Assembly: GCA_002286715.1 (NCBI GenBank)
Contig: NSJX01000022.1
Coordinates: 286,331-350,330, forward strand
DNA: 64,000 nucleotides
From: Dentipellis sp. KUC8613
Taxonomy: Eukaryota > Basidiomycota > Agaricomycetes > Russulales > Hericiaceae
Reading direction: 5' to 3'
Part shown: one piece after another, positions 23,951 to 33,579 of the stretch
How the letters are laid out: the number at the start of each line of letters is the position of its first letter
Position numbering within the stretch: the first letter of the stretch is position 1
The notes under the pieces: model-generated
Database searches by the model: none
What the model saw: the letters and a program-made list of their open reading frames with translations, nothing else
What the model was told of the DNA's origin: nothing
Translations under genes and position numbers: made by a program

Positions 23951-24109
23951 AAAAAAAGATCATGCAAGACTTGAACCGACCACGTCTGCAGTAACCGTCA
24001 CTGAAACCAGCAAAATTAGCAACTGAGCCACAGTGCCGCATTGGGATCGAACCCAGACCCCGTGCAAGCTGACAAATGTTGCAACGCTACTAACCACTGG
24101 CCTACGGAA
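23951..24109 (-). ncRNA. Tandem tRNA-like Pol III unit (candidate SINE or tRNA relic dimer)
   Basis: Read on the minus strand, unit 1 (24109-24035) has an A-box-like TAGGCCAGTGG and a B box GGTTCGATCCC. Unit 2 (24040-23959) has an A box TGGCTCAGTTG and a B-box-like GGTTCAAGTCT. A run of seven T (minus strand) at 23957-23951 follows directly, as a Pol III terminator would. Neither unit folds into a clean acceptor stem, so these are not ordinary tRNA genes. No second copy was noticed in the window. Confidence 0.55.
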
Positions 24110-24408
24110 CTGACATGCAAGCTCTGCCAACATGTCCTATGTACTATACGACGATTGATGATTACATCATCATCCAAATGCGGAATTCCGAGTGAAAAGT
24201 CTTTGAACTGTTACCATCATGTCAACAACAACACCTTCTCCTGAAGTTGACACCTCATTTGACAGCCTCTTCGATGATCTTGACTCTGACATGGACCTGG
24301 ACAATGTCGATAACATGCCAATTGAAGACCTTGATGGATCCGACAACTTCTCCGACATCGATCCTGAGGTCACACCTCCACCGATACAGCATGCTCGGAC
24401 TGCAGCAC

Positions 24409-24766
24409 TGTTGAAACGGGTAACCTCCTAGTAGGACGCGCGGGTCGCGTCTCTCAGTGATGGGGATAAATCACTATATGGATATGTATGTACCTAGTAG
24501 GACGCGCGGGTCGCGTCTCTGTGTGCTCGTTAGTTACATGTCGTATCTACGATCGAGAAGCGTAGAAGCTCACCTCAGTGATGGGGATAAATCACTGAGG
24601 AGCTTTCGGTCCGATCGCGCACGCTATGTCTCAGCGCGCGCGGTGGCTTGGAACTGTACAGTACCAAGCCACATATCTAATCAGTTCGATAGCGAGTATA
24701 GTAAGATAAGATAAGGTCACCATGACTTCACGGTGGTTTGCCTTTCGGCGTCCATGGGTTCCAACA
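24409..24766 (-). repeat. Copia 3' LTR (element orientation)
   Basis: 358 bp, starting TGTTGAAACGGG and ending GGTTCCAACA on the plus strand. It contains two copies of CTAGTAGGACGCGCGGGTCG and two of CAGTGATGGGGATAAATCAC, giving internal direct repeats. Confidence 0.95.
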
Positions 24767-24833
24767 CGCCCCCTCAAACCTCCTGAAGTCCAACATCGCT
24801 CCTTCTAACACGCCCCCTCCAACATGTGTCCCC

Positions 24834-27800
24834 TCACATCTCCTGAAGCCCAACTAATGATCGCATCCATTGAATCTTCGGGCGTGCGAGTGCCTTCGTG
24901 AAGACATCAGCAGCCATATTGTCTGTCGGACAATAGTCCACCTCGACGTCGCGTTGCTCGATATGGTGACGGATGAAGTGGTATCGGAGGTCAATGTGTT
25001 TTGTGCGAGGGTGGTAGACAGTTTCGAGGGCTAGGAGTATGGCTCCCTTATTGTCGGCATAGATGAGTGTTGGGTGTTGTAGGGTGCCCAGGGTCTCGCT
25101 AATGAGGTTGCGAAGCCACAGCGCCTCTTTCGTTGCCTCTGCCATGGCGATGTATTCAGATTCCGTGGTCGATTGAGCTACGGCGGATTGCTTCCGCGAG
25201 GCCCATGAGATGGCGCCGCCGTCAATCAGGAATGTGTACCCAATGATAGAGTTCTTGTGCTCGGGGCCTCCCCAGTTTGCATCGGAGTATCCAACAATAC
25301 CATCGCTTGTTTTACCGTACGTGAGCCAGAATTCACGTGTCCCTTTGAGATAGCGAAGAACACGCTTGGCTGCCTCCCAGTGCAGGCGGCCTGGGTTTTG
25401 CGAGAATTGTGCGAGGGTGCTCACAGCAAAAGCGATATCGGGCCGGGTGCCCACAGCGGCATAGTTGAGTGCTCCTACAGCTTCGCGATATGGAACATCG
25501 CGCATATCTTCGAATTCGCGTTGCGACGTGGGTCCTTGGTGCTTGCTTAGGACACTCCCGGGCTCCATTGGGGCAGAAATGGATTTAGCGTCCTCGAGAT
25601 TAAATCGGGAGAGCATAGTGTCGATGTAAGCATGCTGCGATAGAGAGATCTTCCGCCCCCTGCGATCCCGTTTGACCTCGAGACCTAAGATCCAGTGGAG
25701 CTCGCCAAGATCCGTCATTTCGAAGTGTTTACACAGGCCGGTCTTAACTTCAGTCAGAAGTGCGACAGAGTTAGCGATGATCGTCAGATCGTCAACAGCA
25801 GCCGCCACGATCGCGATGCGATCGCCAGATTGGAGAATAAATATGCCAGGATCCGCAAGAGAGCGTTTGAATCCGAGGGCTAAAAAGACGGCGCACAGCA
25901 TCTTGTACCATTGGCGGCCGGATTGTTTCAGGCCATAAATGGGACGTTTCAGTAGACAAACAAGGTGTTCCAGGCCTGGTTTCTCAAAGCCGGGCGGTTG
26001 TCGCATGTATATGGTTTCGTCGAGTTCGCCGTGCAGGTATGCGTTCTTCACGTCCATTTGATGGATTTCCCAGTCGAAGCGAGCCGCAATCGCGAGCAGG
26101 AAACGTAGAGAGCCGAGCTTTGCAACAGGTGCGTACGTATCGGTGTAATCGAGGCCAGGAACTTGGCTAAAGCCCTGCGCCACAAGGCGCGATTTGTATT
26201 TGACAATCTCGTTCTGGGCATTGCGCTTCAGTTTGAAGACCCAGCGGCATCCGATGACGTTCACGCCTTTGGGGCGCTCAACGAGAACCCAAGTCCCCAG
26301 CTTGTCCAGCATACCAAGCTCGACGCCGATGCTACTGCGCCAGTACATCCAGTGGTCACCGCGACGAGCCTCCTCAACGGTACGCGGCTCAGTGGGTTCA
26401 GCAGGTTCGGCTGCCATGGCGTATTCAACACCTTGCATCGTGAGGTAGTAGCCGGCTTCGTCGGCGTCCGTGGATTCCGACCAGTCTAATGATAGCTCGA
26501 GCGCGGCAAATGCGTCGGCGGTACTCGCGGCATCCGCAGGCGGCGGTGATGGTGCACGAGTGACAGGCGCACGGGCCGTGGTCGTTGGAGCCGTCATGCC
26601 CCGCGGGAGCGTGCCGGAGCGAGTGCTTGCCGTGCCTCGCCCTGCTTCGAGGTTGCGCACGTAATCACTGCCATAACGGATCCGAGTGGATCGGCGTGGG
26701 GCGTCGGGTGGTGCTGGCGTGGCAGGGTGAGTGCGAGGTGGGGTGCGTGGTAATGCGGGCGGGGGGTCGTCGTCAGCGTCGTCAGTGGCGTCCTCGACTG
26801 TCGCCGGAGGAGGCACTCGTGGCGCGGCAAGTGGTGCTACAGCGGGGATGGCTGCGTCGGTGCCAGCAGCATCAGGGGCTTCCGGGATGGCTGGCGCTCC
26901 GTCCGCATTGGGCGCTGCAGGCGCTCTGAACGGCGGGTCGTCATGGAACCCGTCGGTTATCCATGCGAGATCGTCGCTGGGCTCGGTAGCTGTTGTATTG
27001 TCTGGCCTTTCCAATGCTGCGCGTTCATCCCAGACCACATTGCGCTCTACGCTGATGGTGCGCTTGCCCGGCCAGTAGACAAGGATACCTTTGCTAGCTG
27101 AGCTGTAGCCAACAAAGCGCCCTTCGTCGGCCTGTGGTTCAAGCTTGCGGCGGTCCTCAACACGGACCCAAACTCGGCAACCCCATTCGTGTAGGTTTGT
27201 CAAATCGGGCACTACACCCGTCGCACGTTCGATCGGGGCGGCACCAGGGAGGGAACGCGATCCAGTTCGGTTCCAAACCCAGACAGCATATTGCATTGCG
27301 GCGGCCCAGAGGAATTTCGGAAGCTTCGCGTCAAGTAGCATGGCACGTGCACGGCCCACGCTAGTGCGGAAAAATCGTTCCGCCACGCCGTTCTGGGCTG
27401 AAGAGTCGTGAACGGTCATTTCGTGATGCGTACCACGGTTTTTCAGGTATGCGATGAACTCGTTACTGAGGTATTCCCCGCCACGGTCCGTGCGTAAGGT
27501 TTGAATGTGTTTGACATGGCGTTGGACTTCCGCAAATTTCTCATACTGCTTGTATAGCGTGAATGCTTCGTCCTTCGATTTGAGGAAGCTGATTGCAATT
27601 TCGTACGTGCTATCATCCACGAATGTCATCGCATATGAGTGACCGTGTAACGAGCGGACCTGTGCCGGCCCCCAAAGATCGGATTGTACTAGTTCGCCAT
27701 AGCGTGTTGCTCGAGGACGAGTTCGCGCTTTCGGGAAAGGGGCACGTATAGCTTTTGCACGTGTGCATGCCGTGCAGATGGCACCTGGGGGATCGGGTGT

Positions 27801-29447
27801 CAATTCAATTCCCTTGATGGTTCCATTCGCAACGAGACGTCGAACCGAGCTGACTGAGACATGTCCGAGGCGGCGGTGAAGATCGAGGGCAGTCATTTTG
27901 ACAGTAGATGCAGCAAGCGCATGAGGGGATTCTGAAGTGCGATCCATGAACGCGGGGCTCCGAAATAGATATAGCGAGTCTCCACGCGGTATACGTGCGA
28001 TCGGAATGGCTGTCGGGGAGTAGACAGTGCAGTATCCCCCTTTGAACAGTGTGCTGTAGCCGGCCCGATCGAGTTTCGGGATGGACACGAGTGTCATGGA
28101 TATCGTGGGTGTGTGCAGTACATTGCGAAGGACGACGCGCGTTTTGGAGTCGCCGAACGGTAAGTCGATCGTGAGCGTTCCGCGTCCAATCGCTGTGAAT
28201 GTCGTCTTGTTTGCTGCACGAACGGCGAGGGGTTTAATCGTCACGTAATCCGTCAGTTCCTGTCGGTAGCGCGTGAAATGTGAACTAGCGCCTGCATCCA
28301 TGCATCGGATCGGCTCGACATAGTTGGAATCCTCTGAGATTGGCACCATCGCGTGATCTATCGAATGACATTCAGTCGTAGCTGCGAGTGCAAAGGGGGA
28401 GGGGTAGCAGTCGACAAATTCGTCGATCTCTACGACGTTGGCATTCGCTTCACTGTCCTCGGCCGCCAAGGCGTCAGCCTCCTTCTCCTTCCCCTTTTCT
28501 TTCTCTTTCTGCTTCGGCCCTTGCCCCTCCTTGCCACCTCCTGGTCCATAGCAATCCGCGGCGAAGTGGTTGAGCTTCCTGCAGTTGTTGCACGTCTTCC
28601 CATACGCTGGGTTGCTTGCCCCCTTTCCTCCGCGCCGGCCCTTCCCTTTCTGTCCTGCGTACAGTGCCGTCTCGTCAGACGCACTGCCTTGTTGGAGGCG
28701 ACGGCGGTCATATTCATCGCGCACGTGGTACATGACGTCGTCCGGGGTGAGCGGCTTGCGGTTCATGCGCGCTGCGGCGGTGATGGTCGAGATCGTGGGG
28801 TCGAATGAACGAGGGAGGGATGACATGATGACGGCTGCATAATCGTCGTTTGAGAGTGGTGCGTTCATCGTGCTGAGCTGGTCTTGCAGTGCGATCAGAC
28901 TGTCGAGGTGCGCGCGGACGTCCGCACCCTCGGCGCAACGCAGTTCCATCATCTTGCGGCGGATGTCGATCTTGAACAGATCGGATCTGCCTTCGTATTC
29001 GGCACAGAGCTGGCGCCAGATCATGGAGGTCGGCAAGTCCTTGAACTTGATCAAGAGGGATTCCGGGATCGTCGCGAAGAGTTGTGCAAGGATCATACAC
29101 TCCCGCTTGAAGTACTCGTCCCAGTATTCGACTTGCTTCTCGAAGGCCTCCCAGTCTGCATCCGTAGGCTCAACAAGCTGCTCAGGGGATGAGGATCCAG
29201 CGTCCGTTCCATCGCCCTTCGCTTTACTATCCTTCCCGGCGGGCCTCGGCTCCGGCGGCGATGGCATAGTTGCAGGAGGTACCCTCACGGCACCCATGAT
29301 GTGTCGCATCAGACCCTTGGCGCCTAACACCGCTAGGGTGCACGCCTTGTACGTCGTCCAGTTGCTGCCGTCGGCGGCGAGCTTCGGAACGACGCTTATC
29401 TTCGAGTCGACGGCGAGCGACATATCAATTTCGGGGCCAGGGCCCAT
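24834..29447 (-). CDS. Copia gag-pol polyprotein
   Basis: 1537 residues without stop or frameshift. In order: a gag region (about 1-290); a CCHC zinc knuckle CNNCRKLNHFAADC; an aspartic protease motif DAGASSHF; a pre-integrase region LHRRLGHVSV; integrase catalytic landmarks QSDLWGPA, LRTDRGGEYLS and QNGVAERFFRT; reverse transcriptase (WVFKLKRN, DVKNAYLHGELDE, LKRPIYGLKQSGRQWYK); and RNase H (YSDANWGG, QSTTESEY). The RT active-site box reads AAVDDL where YVDD is commonest, keeping both aspartates. The ATG is only 4 bp inside the 5' LTR. All enzymatic landmarks are present, so the element is potentially active. Confidence 0.97.
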   Translation of the reverse strand: MGPGPEIDMSLAVDSKISVVPKLAADGSNWTTYKACTLAVLGAKGLMRHIMGAVRVPPATMPSPPEPRPAGKDSKAKGDGTDAGSSSPEQLVEPTDADWEAFEKQVEYWDEYFKRECMILAQLFATIPESLLIKFKDLPTSMIWRQLCAEYEGRSDLFKIDIRRKMMELRCAEGADVRAHLDSLIALQDQLSTMNAPLSNDDYAAVIMSSLPRSFDPTISTITAAARMNRKPLTPDDVMYHVRDEYDRRRLQQGSASDETALYAGQKGKGRRGGKGASNPAYGKTCNNCRKLNHFAADCYGPGGGKEGQGPKQKEKEKGKEKEADALAAEDSEANANVVEIDEFVDCYPSPFALAATTECHSIDHAMVPISEDSNYVEPIRCMDAGASSHFTRYRQELTDYVTIKPLAVRAANKTTFTAIGRGTLTIDLPFGDSKTRVVLRNVLHTPTISMTLVSIPKLDRAGYSTLFKGGYCTVYSPTAIPIARIPRGDSLYLFRSPAFMDRTSESPHALAASTVKMTALDLHRRLGHVSVSSVRRLVANGTIKGIELTPDPPGAICTACTRAKAIRAPFPKARTRPRATRYGELVQSDLWGPAQVRSLHGHSYAMTFVDDSTYEIAISFLKSKDEAFTLYKQYEKFAEVQRHVKHIQTLRTDRGGEYLSNEFIAYLKNRGTHHEMTVHDSSAQNGVAERFFRTSVGRARAMLLDAKLPKFLWAAAMQYAVWVWNRTGSRSLPGAAPIERATGVVPDLTNLHEWGCRVWVRVEDRRKLEPQADEGRFVGYSSASKGILVYWPGKRTISVERNVVWDERAALERPDNTTATEPSDDLAWITDGFHDDPPFRAPAAPNADGAPAIPEAPDAAGTDAAIPAVAPLAAPRVPPPATVEDATDDADDDPPPALPRTPPRTHPATPAPPDAPRRSTRIRYGSDYVRNLEAGRGTASTRSGTLPRGMTAPTTTARAPVTRAPSPPPADAASTADAFAALELSLDWSESTDADEAGYYLTMQGVEYAMAAEPAEPTEPRTVEEARRGDHWMYWRSSIGVELGMLDKLGTWVLVERPKGVNVIGCRWVFKLKRNAQNEIVKYKSRLVAQGFSQVPGLDYTDTYAPVAKLGSLRFLLAIAARFDWEIHQMDVKNAYLHGELDETIYMRQPPGFEKPGLEHLVCLLKRPIYGLKQSGRQWYKMLCAVFLALGFKRSLADPGIFILQSGDRIAIVAAAVDDLTIIANSVALLTEVKTGLCKHFEMTDLGELHWILGLEVKRDRRGRKISLSQHAYIDTMLSRFNLEDAKSISAPMEPGSVLSKHQGPTSQREFEDMRDVPYREAVGALNYAAVGTRPDIAFAVSTLAQFSQNPGRLHWEAAKRVLRYLKGTREFWLTYGKTSDGIVGYSDANWGGPEHKNSIIGYTFLIDGGAISWASRKQSAVAQSTTESEYIAMAEATKEALWLRNLISETLGTLQHPTLIYADNKGAILLALETVYHPRTKHIDLRYHFIRHHIEQRDVEVDYCPTDNMAADVFTKALARPKIQWMRSLVGLQEM

Positions 29448-29451
29448 AACC
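29440..29451 (-). other. Candidate Copia primer-binding site (half tRNA-iMet type)
   Basis: The sequence next to the 5' LTR reads GGTTATGGGCCC on the minus strand. Its complement, GGGCCCATAACC, resembles the anticodon stem-loop of initiator tRNA-Met (GGGCTCATAACC), differing at one base from the version I know. Copia-type elements often prime from such an internal tRNA fragment. The sequence overlaps the gag start codon. Confidence 0.45.
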
Positions 29452-29809
29452 TGTTGAAACGGGTAACCTCCTAGTAGGACGCGCGGGTCGCGTCTCTCAG
29501 TGATGGGGATAAATCACTATATGGATATGTATGTACCTAGTAGGACGCGCGGGTCGCGTCTCTGTGTGCTCGTTAGTTACATGTCGTATCTACGATCGAG
29601 AAGCGTAGAAGCTCACCTCAGTGATGGGGATAAATCACTGAGGAGCTTTCGGTCCGATCGCGCGCGCTATGTCTCAGCGCGCGCGGTGGCTTGGAACTGT
29701 ACAGTACCAAGCCACATATCTAATCAGTTCGATAGCGAGTATAGTAAGATAAGATAAGGTCACCATGACTTCACGGTGGTTTGCCTTTCGGCGTCCATGG
29801 GTTCCAACA
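29452..29809 (-). repeat. Copia 5' LTR (element orientation)
   Basis: 358 bp and identical to 24409-24766 except for one base near the GATCGCGC tract. It is followed by the AGCAC duplication. Confidence 0.95.
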
Positions 29810-32287
29810 AGCACTACGTGCCAACATTCAAGGCAATATTGCAACCAAAATCACAAAGGTACTGGCCTGCATGGCTGAAGAAGGTCTTGATGTGGTGCTT
29901 TTTCTCGAATATCTGAGCTGGGGCGACAAGGACTGCATTTCAGATCGACGACTGGTCTATGAGCGCACAGCGCTTTTGTCAAGTGTGGAGCTTCCAATGA
30001 TTCTGCGGAGATGGTGGAGCCCACCTGGAGGACGGGCTGAGAGGCATCGGGGTGCTCTGAAGGAATTTGTTGTGGAATGTGCAGCTGATTTGGCCAAGGA
30101 AGAAATGGCACGTATCGCTCCGATGATGACCCCTTCCCCAGACCCCTTGTCCATGGAATCATTGACATCATTGGACTTTTCCAAGCTGTCTCAGCAGCTG
30201 CAGTCACCTCAGGGATGCCCTATACTGTGGTCAATCTTGCGCCATGCAGGGTGGAGCAAAGAGCAGGCTATGCACAATTCTCATAAAACACCAGAAAATG
30301 TATGTATCCTTTGTTCTTATTTACATCCTGTTCTCAGCAATAATTTCAGGTCATCATGAACATCCTTTCTATGCTATCATATACAAGATCTCATCGCCGT
30401 CACCGTTTACCCATGCTCTGGTCAATTTACCTTAAATCCTGTGGTCTTTCTGCTCGTGCATTTGATGCACTCCATGCAATTGGACTTCTAATGAGCCACA
30501 AGTGGACAACAATAGCATACAGCAATATTGCAAAGACAGCAGAACGTGCTGCACAAGACGCTGTCCGGAATCAAGCTACGTTCATTTCACACGACAATCT
30601 GAATATCCCCAAACGGGTATTTTCTATGCGGCTCGACAATCAGAGTCATTTTCACAGTGCATGTGCAGGAACATTATGGGTTCTTCCTGACCACATTTCC
30701 TTTCCTTCAACCTTAAACTGGGAGCTCCGAGAGACACGTCGTGAAGGCAGCAAGACACCATACAACTTCACCGAAATCCTTGATCCGAACCCGGCACTGC
30801 ACCGTCGTCTTCGCAACCAAGGTATTCATCGTATCCTACGCTTCTTGCTGGATTCCCCTGCATTTGTTAATTATCAAGAACACAATGATCCTGTGCTCTC
30901 ACCTCCTCCACCGGTCAACTTGTTGCCTTGCGGACCTACCCATGTCATCAAGCAGTTCATCCTACGCACCACAGACATTGATGAAGCCAGCTATGAAGGC
31001 AACGAGAAAGTCCTTGAAGAATGGCAACATCAGCTAGGGCTTGATTCATTGGAAGAAAAGAAAGAAACATCAATAAATCGTCTCATTCCGATTGTCGGAG
31101 ATCAACTCACAGTCGAATGCCTCCGTGGTTTGGCAAAGTATCGCCATGATGACATCAATGGCTTGGAACGACTTGACTGGCTGATCACTGTCAATGGGTT
31201 CTTTCATTTAGAAATTGCCTTTGCAAACTCTCTGCACAAACAATATGTTGGAACGTCAGGCGGTATCGGTCTTCACAGAGCATTCGACTTACTCAACCGA
31301 AAAGGCCTTCTTTTGACCCAAGTCAAGGGCCCATTCTGGCACCATCTCGATGAGGCACTCACACACATTGCGGAAGCCCACTTTTGGGCATTGTGGATGA
31401 TTGTCGGGAAGGTCACAAGACTTGAAGATCTACTCCAGCAACCACCTGAAGCACTTGTTTTGCTCGCAGAGACAATCTATGATGAATATGCTTCTCGGCG
31501 GGCTCTTCGGCTGATGCAGCATTGTGGCGAGAAGGATGAAGTCAAATACCAATCCATCCTGTTCAATACCGATGTGCTCTCGTACCTTGACCTGCGCGAA
31601 GCTACACGCACAGGAGACGTTGGCCGTCTCGAGGATCTGTTTCCATATCTCCTGATGCGCTTCGCTGGTGGAGGAAACAACAAGTATATGATCGAAATGT
31701 TGGAGATCCTGCAGGGGCTACACAGAGAATGGCCCGATACATTGAAGTAAGTATCTCCTTGTATTCTCAACACACAGGAAAGCTTACTTTCGAATTTAAA
31801 GGCATATCGTCCGCAATCACTGCTGGTTGATTAACCGAACGGGGAAGCGTGATGGCTTCGTTCCTGTTGACCGAGCCCAGGAGCAGAACATAAAAGATCT
31901 TAAGGTTACATACCATTCATTTGGTCCCGGCGCAACACTGGCATACCTCACAAAGATCTCGCCTGCAGTCCCTGTTCTTCGAGAAGTCAAAAAGCATCTG
32001 AAGTGGCAACTGAATACACTACTCACCCGTGGAGACCGACATTCGTCACCCGCTAAGGAGAAAGATGTCGCAATGTACGCCAACATTGTTCTCAATGAAG
32101 GATGGTATACATACGAAGCAGGCCGCACGGTGAAGAAACCAGACGACCGCGCGAAAGACTTCGTAACTCAGGGTATAATCACCCTTTTTCAAGAGAAGGC
32201 AATCGAGCGCTGGTGGAATGGGCGGTCTTTCCCTCGTGCAACACAGGAGAAGTGGTTAGAAGAACATTGAATTAGATCAGTTGTACT

Positions 32288-32997
32288 TTAAACTAGTTTC
32301 TGCAGCGACGGCCCGGGCACCTGAACACTTGAAGGAGTAGGCGACACCGAGACTGGAAGTCTCGGCGACACAAAAGGAGGAGGGTCGACGGAAGGTGCCT
32401 GCCGCGTAAGCACATTCCGCTCATAAGGCATGTAGAACATTGGCGACGAGGGCAGCATGCGGCCGTCGAATGATGTGTGCGAACTTGATGCCGGAGGAGT
32501 TGGCAATGATGAGGTGGCAGATCTGCCCGGTGTCACGAAGGCCGAAGGATGGGGAGGGTAAGGCAAAGCAATGTTGTGGGTGGTTCTAGGCATGCTTTCG
32601 TGTGAGGGAGACATGTCCGGCAGATATTGCCCAGTCGCACGGGTCGGATATGATGCCGTTGAGTAAGGCGAGTGTGGCGTAGATGGCGCAGCTGTGTGGG
32701 ACAGATGCAGAAGAGACCGGTCTGAAGGGGCGCTATCAGTGTCACTAACATGTTGGTCGTGCAAACGGTACTGTACCTGAGCTGCCTGTCAGCCCTGTTG
32801 GACTCTCATACGAGCGGGCGGAGTGATATTGCGGAGCGAAATTCATGGTATACGTTGTAACAGGCTGTGAATGATCTTGACGAGAGAGTGGCAGGAGACG
32901 AGACTGATACGTGGTAGGTGACCCTGGAAACGGGGTGGACGTGGGCATCCGCGGCATCTGCGCATCGTAAGTACAGTTCAGGAAGATAGATATACAA
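32288..32997 (-). other. Pro/Ser-rich open frames of uncertain status
   Basis: Between the convergent stops of the DUF6589-like and RecQ-like genes, the minus strand has adjoining Pro/Ser/Tyr-rich frames (PSRSATSS-like and SPTPSSVQVPGPSL). They could be a downstream exon of the helicase gene or a separate small gene. I could not find a phase-consistent splice linking them, so no coding call is made. Confidence 0.3.
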
Positions 32998-33083
32998 CTT
33001 ACATTGGCAATATTACTAGTTTCAACTGCCTTCGCGCGAGCACGCGAAGGTCGCGGCTGGCGCGGCTGGCGTTTGCGCTCCTC

Positions 33084-33547
33084 TCACCGCTGTTCTTGCT
33101 CCTCTTTCTTGGCACGCTTCGCTTCTGCTTTCTTTTTGACTGTTTCCGCCTTCTTCGCATCCATCTTGAGTCGATGAGCTTCTTCTTTGGCCGCCCGTAC
33201 CTGGTCATCGACGCCTCGCAGCAGGTTCAGCACCTCGGGACCATGTCGCGAAAGCCACACCCAGTTCGCCGCTGGTGGACCGCCGTTCGTAACGTCCTCG
33301 ACTGTTCGCCAGCGCCCATTTGATGCGAAAGCGGTGAGAACCGTGTCGGGCATGATACCCTGGACGCCGTATGGCACCGTCGAGTAGCGCTCGAACCATA
33401 TGTCCGAACGCCACTTCTCTACCACTGTCCTCGCTTGGGCGAGATGATCCTTCTGCCGATGTGCAGGACCTTGCTCGGGATCACGCATGACGCGCTTGCC
33501 ACAAGCGTTCCGGTTCTTGCTGGGTGTCGGGTGGGAAACAATGGACG

Positions 33548-33579
<32 letters not shown>

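Larger units (their letters stand above)
24409..29809 (-). mobile_element. Ty1/Copia LTR retrotransposon, recent insertion
   Basis: 5401 bp, minus orientation, between 358-bp LTRs (TG...CA) and a 5-bp target duplication AGCAC at 24404-24408 and 29810-29814. I find one difference between the two LTRs (CGCACGC versus CGCGCGC), so insertion is very recent. It carries one uninterrupted gag-pol frame. It lies in exon 1 of the DUF6589-like gene, whose frame is exactly restored when one duplication is removed. Confidence 0.97.
24219..32270 (+). pseudogene. DUF6589-family protein gene interrupted by a Copia insertion
   Basis: Exon 1 runs 24219-24408, is split by the retrotransposon, and resumes after the 5-bp duplication at 29815-30299. 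Exons 2 and 3 are 30350-31746 and 31802-32270. Counting the duplication once, the frame is open for 846 residues, so the insertion is the only visible lesion. The N-terminus is acidic (DSLFDDLDSDMDLD). The large exon carries the DUF6589 signature: THKW-like MSHKWTTIAYSNIAK, SHDNLN, IVGDQLTVECLRG, GFFHLEIAFANSL and FWALWMIVGK. The spaced Asp-Asp-Glu/His positions resemble an RNase-H-like nuclease, which is my inference; the family function is not established to my knowledge. It is convergent with the RecQ-like gene inside the same element. Confidence 0.8.
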
